A stretch of DNA of 64,000 nucleotides from Clostridia bacterium (GTDB taxonomy: Bacteria > Bacillota > Clostridia > Christensenellales > UBA1242): assembly GCA_017399265.1 (NCBI GenBank), contig JAFQDL010000008.1:114031-178030 (forward strand), read 5' to 3'. Position 1 is the first letter of the stretch, and each line of letters starts with the position of its first letter. Shown here piece after piece: positions 60,364 through 64,000 of this stretch. The notes beneath the pieces are model-generated. The model worked only from the letters and a program-made list of their open reading frames with translations, did no database searches and was not told the origin of the DNA. Made by a program: the position numbers and the translations under genes.

Positions 60364-61435
60364 AATTTAATTCAAAATAATAGTTAACACTTGAAATAAT
60401 ATCTTTTTGGACAAACTCACGTATATTGTCGTTGTCTGATGTAGTATCAAAAATTAAAGTAGTAATATTAGAATTAGGACCGATATATCTAGACAAATGT
60501 GTTAATTTTCTTATATTTGTAATTATTTCAGGAGTGATAGAATCAGATATCTCATTGGTTTGAGCATACTTAATTATTTTTACAATCTCGTCCAATCCGC
60601 AAATAACAAAAACTACTTGTGTTTTATCGACTAAAATTTTTTTGACTTGCTCTTGTGCTAGTATGATAGTTTTGTGCAAATTGAAAAATGATTTGTCAAA
60701 TTTTAAATTATGTAGTTGTATAGAAATATTATTAGTCAAAGGGGAAGGTGAATTGGTTGCATCTAACAATATAACTTTATAGTCTGCGTTTACAAGTTGC
60801 TTTATATAATCTTCACATTTTATAAGTTGTTCCTTATTTTTTGCAAGGAAATAACTAGAAGTGCCTTTCAGTATTTGTAAATCGTTTAATACTAGATAAT
60901 CGCTATTGTTATAGCTTGCTGTTAAATAATCAAATGATTGGTTGTTATATTCGTCCAAAGAATATCCATTTACCTTTACAATGTTTTCAACCTCATAGGA
61001 AAACGAATCGTCAACTGATTTTAATTCACAGGTTACAACGTCGTCAATGTGTAATCCGTATTCTTGTAACAAACTTTTCTTTAAAGGTATGTCAACAATT
61101 TGATTTAATTCATTTTCTATCCTTATAACAGGGCTAGTGTTATTACTAATTTTGACTTGACCATCAGTAATAAATATATTATCAGAATAACCAGATGTGG
61201 GGGAGTGTAGTGAGTATCTGTTTTGGTCTTGAAATAAGTCTTGGTAATTTACTTTTGGCTTTCTACCCATATTGCTATTTGTTGGTTGTTTTTTGCCTGT
61301 TTGTATTTGCAATATTTCATCAATCAGTTGTTCTTTTTTTAATGTGGTAGGAGATTTTACACCACAATTTCTTGCATAACCTCTTAACTGATGTATGCTT
61401 AATTCATTAAGTATATCAACACTTAGATTTTCCAT
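60362..61435 (-). CDS. Degenerate Rho-like protein without a Walker A motif
   Basis: A 357-residue protein that follows the order of transcription termination factor Rho. The N-terminal Rho_N domain is residues 5-45 (LSIHQLRGYARNCGVKS...LKKEQLIDEIL). The cold-shock-like RNA-binding domain (about 75-170) includes DIPLKKSLLQEYGLHIDDV, comparable to Rho DIYVSPSQIRRFGL. FDYLTASYNNSDYLVLN matches the FENLTPL linker. In the ATPase region the segment expected to hold APPKAGKTTLL is instead YFLAKNKEQLIK, so the nucleotide-binding loop is gone. The part corresponding to RFFGAARNI...LTIIATAL is HLSRYIGPNSNITTLIFDT, and the protein stops soon after. It is probably an RNA-binding, ATPase-dead Rho paralogue. 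AAAGGAGC precedes ATG. Confidence 0.75.
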   Translation of the reverse strand: MENLSVDILNELSIHQLRGYARNCGVKSPTTLKKEQLIDEILQIQTGKKQPTNSNMGRKPKVNYQDLFQDQNRYSLHSPTSGYSDNIFITDGQVKISNNTSPVIRIENELNQIVDIPLKKSLLQEYGLHIDDVVTCELKSVDDSFSYEVENIVKVNGYSLDEYNNQSFDYLTASYNNSDYLVLNDLQILKGTSSYFLAKNKEQLIKCEDYIKQLVNADYKVILLDATNSPSPLTNNISIQLHNLKFDKSFFNLHKTIILAQEQVKKILVDKTQVVFVICGLDEIVKIIKYAQTNEISDSITPEIITNIRKLTHLSRYIGPNSNITTLIFDTTSDNDNIREFVQKDIISSVNYYFELN

Positions 61436-61487
61436 AACAGCTCCTTTTTTTAAAAAAATGTATCAAAATTATTCAAAAATCAAGTAT

Positions 61488-61516
61488 ATTATATCAATAT
61501 TTAACTACTTTTGCAA
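61488..61516 (-). promoter_or_regulatory. Promoter of the Rho-like gene
   Basis: On the minus strand TTGCAA (61511-61516), a 17-base spacer and TATAAT (61488-61493). Confidence 0.65.
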
Positions 61517-61614
61517 GAATTTTAATCAAAATAGTCACAATATCGCAACATTTGAACAAATCTAATCTACAAAAAATATTCACTATTAAAAGGGCTATTT
61601 CATATATAAAGAAT

Positions 61615-62700
61615 ATGAAAAGTTTTAGTGATTATATAGTTAATGTTTCAAACCTAAGATGCAATATATCCATGTTTAAAAGAATTCTGAAAGACAATGT
61701 CAAACTATGTGCGGTTGTTAAAGCTGATGCATATGGAGTGGGTGTTAAAAGTGTATGTGAGAACTTGGTAGAGTTTGTGGACTACTTTGCAGTATCTAAT
61801 GTTATTGAGGCAAAACAAATAAGGGAGCTTAATATTGATACTAAAATATTAATCTTAGGTAGTGTCCCTATAAATGAAATTGAATATTGTGTAAAGAATA
61901 ATATTGAAATAAATATTTATTCTGTAGATTATCTAAAGTCAATTATTGACTATATTACAGATGGAGAATTAGGAGTACATTTAAAAATTAATACTGGGTT
62001 GAATAGATATGGATTCAAGAACAAGAAAGATTTATGTGCAGCTTTAAAATTAATTGACTCTAATAAAAATTTGAAATTAGTTGGTGTATTTACTCATTTT
62101 GCAACTAAAGGAAATGATTTGGAATTTCTAAAAATTCAAAAAAATATTTTTCAAGATTATTTGTCATTTATACCTAAAAACGTTATAAGACATTGTGCAA
62201 ATAGTTTTGCAAGTCTTTATTCCTCAACATATCAACAAGATATGATAAGAGTAGGAGTTAACATGTATGGAGATGTAAGAGGTGAGGGATTGCCTCTGAA
62301 AGATGTAGTAAGTATAACATCGCAAATAGTATCAATTAATAAAGTTGCCAAAGGCCAAAGTATAGGCTATGATAGAACATATATTGTAGAAAAGAATTCT
62401 TTAATAGCTGTAGTTCCATTGGGTTATGCTGATGGAGTTTCAAGGCGTGCTAGTAATAAAATGTATGTTTTGATTAATGGTCAAAAAGCAAAAATTGTAG
62501 GGAATATATGTATGGATGCTTTTATGGTAGATGTTACTGATATAAAAAATGTGTTTGTTGGAAGTAGAGTTGTTATATTAGGTGAAGATGGCGGAGAAAA
62601 AATAACATGCGTTGATTGGGCAAAAGCAGTAGGAACGTCACCTTATGAGATTTTGCTTAATTTTAGATATAAGCGAATGAATTATGTAACAAAAAAATAA
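61615..62700 (+). CDS. alr: Alanine racemase
   Basis: PLP-dependent enzyme interconverting L- and D-alanine for peptidoglycan. The PLP lysine is in VVKADAYGVG (Lys36), and the second catalytic base is the Tyr in SIGYDRTYIVE (Tyr252). The PLP-contact and C-terminal barrel motifs VVPLGYADGVSRR and GNICMDAFMVDVT are conserved. The frame is open back to a TTG at 61552, but ATG 61615 places the first strand at the usual distance from the N-terminus, giving 361 residues. The ribosome binding site is poor. A short terminator follows. It is divergent from the Rho-like gene. Confidence 0.93.
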   Translation: MKSFSDYIVNVSNLRCNISMFKRILKDNVKLCAVVKADAYGVGVKSVCENLVEFVDYFAVSNVIEAKQIRELNIDTKILILGSVPINEIEYCVKNNIEINIYSVDYLKSIIDYITDGELGVHLKINTGLNRYGFKNKKDLCAALKLIDSNKNLKLVGVFTHFATKGNDLEFLKIQKNIFQDYLSFIPKNVIRHCANSFASLYSSTYQQDMIRVGVNMYGDVRGEGLPLKDVVSITSQIVSINKVAKGQSIGYDRTYIVEKNSLIAVVPLGYADGVSRRASNKMYVLINGQKAKIVGNICMDAFMVDVTDIKNVFVGSRVVILGEDGGEKITCVDWAKAVGTSPYEILLNFRYKRMNYVTKK

Positions 62701-62709
62701 TGTTTAACG

Positions 62710-62737
62710 ATACCTAATTTTTATTGGGTATTTTTTA
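62710..62737 (+). terminator. Rho-independent terminator of alr
   Basis: ATACCTAA / TTGGGTAT (8 pairs, one T-G) followed by six T residues. Confidence 0.7.
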
Positions 62738-62740
62738 AAT

Positions 62741-62769
62741 TTGCAAAATCTAATAATCTGTGTTAAAAT
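62741..62769 (+). promoter_or_regulatory. Promoter of rsmD and the Smr-like gene
   Basis: TTGCAA (62741-62746), a 17-base spacer and TAAAAT (62764-62769) with TG extension. It has the same boxes and spacing as the rpsB promoter. Confidence 0.75.
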
Positions 62770-62796
62770 CATACATATTTATTTTAGGAGAGAATA

Positions 62797-63354
62797 ATGA
62801 GAATAGTTGCTGGCAAGTTTAAAGCTATTAACCTTTATACTTTTGATTACGAGAATGTAAGGCCTACTCCGGACAAAATTAGGGAGGCGGTATTTAGTAA
62901 GTATCAGTTTGATATAATGGGATCAAGTTGGTTAGATTTGTTTGGTGGTACAGGTGCTGTAGGTTTAGAAGCATTGAGTAGAGGAGCTTCCAAAGTAGTT
63001 GTCTGTGATGATAATAAAGATAGCATAGCCTTGATTAATAAAAATTATACGAAATGCAAAGTAAAACCAAATCTTATCAAAACAAATTTTATTAAAGCAC
63101 TAAAATCATTGGCTGACTTTAATCAAAAATTTGATTTTATATATTTGGATCCGCCATTTAATACTACACTAGGAGAAAAAGCAATAAAACTTATAGCTAA
63201 TTATAATCTTCTAAACGATGATGGAATAGTTATATTTGAACACTTAAAAGGAAAAGATATATCCAGTGCCAGTGAATATATGGAAAACTTTGAAAATAAG
63301 ACTTATGGCACAATAGAGGTTTCTTTTTATAAATTGAGGAAAGAAGATGTATAA
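62797..63354 (+). CDS. rsmD: 16S rRNA (guanine966-N2)-methyltransferase RsmD
   Basis: SAM-dependent methylation of G966 in 16S rRNA. The N-terminus MRIVAGKFKAI and VRPTPDKIREAVFS are typical of RsmD. The SAM-binding motif I is LDLFGGTGAVGLEALSRGA (about residues 46-64), and the catalytic motif DPPF lies near residue 117. At 185 residues the length is normal. TAGGAGAG precedes ATG. It overlaps the Smr-like gene by 8 bases. coaD, the usual clostridial neighbour, is not present here. Confidence 0.95.
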   Translation: MRIVAGKFKAINLYTFDYENVRPTPDKIREAVFSKYQFDIMGSSWLDLFGGTGAVGLEALSRGASKVVVCDDNKDSIALINKNYTKCKVKPNLIKTNFIKALKSLADFNQKFDFIYLDPPFNTTLGEKAIKLIANYNLLNDDGIVIFEHLKGKDISSASEYMENFENKTYGTIEVSFYKLRKEDV

Positions 63355-63691
63355 AATAGTAAATATCAAAGAAGGCTTTCCGGATAGCCAGTACGCTACT
63401 TTCTTGTTGGAAAGAGAGATAGATTATGCTAAGAAAGAAGGTGTAAAAGTTCTAGTTTTTGTTCATGGATATGGTTCGCATGGTGTTGGAGGAGTAATTA
63501 AACAAAAAGTAAAAAGCAAGTTAAATGAGTTAAAAAAGAAGTCAGTAATCGAATGTTATATTCTTGGAGAGAACTGGTCTGATTTGAGTGAAGATGTTCA
63601 AAAGATTTATAAATACGCGCCAGAACTTTCAGTTAGTAGTCAGTTGATTGGTATAAATAGCGGCGTGAGTGTTGTTTTAGTTGAAAAATAG
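63347..63691 (+). CDS. Smr-like domain protein
   Basis: A 114-residue protein resembling a stand-alone Smr domain (MutS2 C-terminus type, putative nicking endonuclease or RNA-binding). The segment KVLVFVHGYGSHGVGGVIKQ corresponds to the Smr IIHGKGxGxLRxxV motif, and the C-terminal NSGVSVVLVEK to the final GxGxTxVxL strand. The N-terminal LDLHG motif is replaced by VNIKEGFPDS, so part of the active site is missing. It overlaps rsmD by 8 bases and ends in TAG immediately before a sporulation-type promoter. The assignment rests on pattern similarity only. Confidence 0.65.
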   Translation: MYKIVNIKEGFPDSQYATFLLEREIDYAKKEGVKVLVFVHGYGSHGVGGVIKQKVKSKLNELKKKSVIECYILGENWSDLSEDVQKIYKYAPELSVSSQLIGINSGVSVVLVEK

Positions 63692-63720
63692 TCATATTCA
63701 TACAGGCTTCGACATAATAT
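63692..63720 (+). promoter_or_regulatory. Candidate sigma-E-type promoter of spoIIID
   Basis: TCATATT (63692-63698), a 14-base spacer and CATAATAT (63713-63720). This fits the sigma-E pattern KMATATT-N14-CATACAHT with all seven -35 positions and six of eight -10 positions. In Bacillus spoIIID is transcribed by sigma-E. Confidence 0.6.
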
Positions 63721-63752
63721 CTTTTATAAACTAATTTATTGGAAGGTGTGTA

Positions 63753-63992
63753 ATGGATATTGATTGTCGAGCAGAAAGGTTTGCCTATTATCTAATAGAT
63801 AATAATACTACTATTAGAAAAACGGCAGCCTTTTTTCATATAAGCAAAAGTACAGTACATAATGATATTTCTAATAGACTGAAGACGTTAAATTATAGCT
63901 TGTATTTAAAGGTTCAAAAAGTATTGACGAAGAATTTTTCAGAGAAGCATATTAGAGGTGGTAATGCAACCAAGAAGAAGTACTGCAAATAA
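63753..63992 (+). CDS. spoIIID: Sporulation transcriptional regulator SpoIIID
   Basis: A 79-residue mother-cell transcription factor that reshapes sigma-E gene expression. The helix-turn-helix is IRKTAAFFHISKSTVHND, and the C-terminal basic DNA-contacting region contains KHIRGGNATKKKY, matching the RHLRGGEATKLKY end of Bacillus SpoIIID. The protein is complete within the window and slightly shorter than the Bacillus protein (93). GGAAGGTG precedes ATG. It has its own sigma-E-like promoter right after the Smr-like gene. Confidence 0.94.
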   Translation: MDIDCRAERFAYYLIDNNTTIRKTAAFFHISKSTVHNDISNRLKTLNYSLYLKVQKVLTKNFSEKHIRGGNATKKKYCK

Positions 63993-64000
63993 AGTATTTG

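Noticed and set aside
1-64000. Alternative genetic code with TAG as a sense codon
   Set aside because: Four genes end in TAG with no conserved coding sequence continuing after it; only the dockerin case reads on convincingly.

Overview
The window looks like a chromosomal segment of an AT-rich, anaerobe-type member of the Firmicutes (Bacillota, most likely class Clostridia or a close uncultured relative). The main evidence is a set of lineage markers: an L27 precursor with a Prp-cleavable N-terminus encoded next to the Prp protease, a DnaD-type and a DnaI/DnaC-type replication loader pair, SpoIIID and a YlbJ-like protein (both sporulation proteins), a T-box leader on thrS, and DUF4364 and TSCPD proteins. 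Of the 42 genes I count, 37 end in TAA and four in TAG. The fifth TAG is an internal stop in a dockerin gene. None ends in TGA. I see no tRNA or rRNA gene, CRISPR array, insertion sequence or prophage.

Layout. Positions 1-1626 are an accessory block: two unrecognised proteins and a lipoprotein whose dockerin domain lies behind an in-frame TAG. Positions 1947-5640 hold an unknown protein, then rplU-prp-rpmA and rpsB-tsf, each with a strong promoter, a structured leader and a terminator. A CYTH-like protein on the minus strand (5649-6452) is divergent from a plus-strand run (6595-13464): lipoprotein, small membrane protein, dnaB, a short alanyl-tRNA synthetase and RNase R. Two tandem paralogous membrane/coiled-coil proteins (minus strand) are divergent from uvrB-uvrA. 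Positions 19649-27138 carry a TM-anchored protein, TSCPD and DUF4364 proteins, an unknown protein, a YlbJ-like protein, a patatin, rarA, an OGG-type glycosylase and a NYN-domain protein.

Positions 27355-48957 are one gene encoding a 7200-residue membrane-anchored surface protein. It has InlB/Listeria-Bacteroides-like repeats in the N-terminal two thirds and a very long GLUG-type beta-helix in the last third. It is followed by a threonine T-box and thrS (lacking the TGS domain), sbcD-sbcC on the minus strand, dnaD-dnaC, and a minus-strand operon of a duplicated DUF1538 membrane protein with two PII-like proteins. Next comes a degenerate Rho paralogue without a Walker A motif. The window closes with alr, rsmD, an Smr-like gene and spoIIID.

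Functional themes are translation (L21, L27, S2, EF-Ts, AlaRS, ThrRS, RsmD, Prp), DNA replication and repair (DnaB, DnaD, DnaC, UvrA, UvrB, RarA, glycosylase, SbcCD), sporulation remnants or circuitry, and a cell-surface module. The least explained elements are the giant protein, the Rho-like protein without an ATP site, the PII/DUF1538 operon and the amber-interrupted dockerin lipoprotein.
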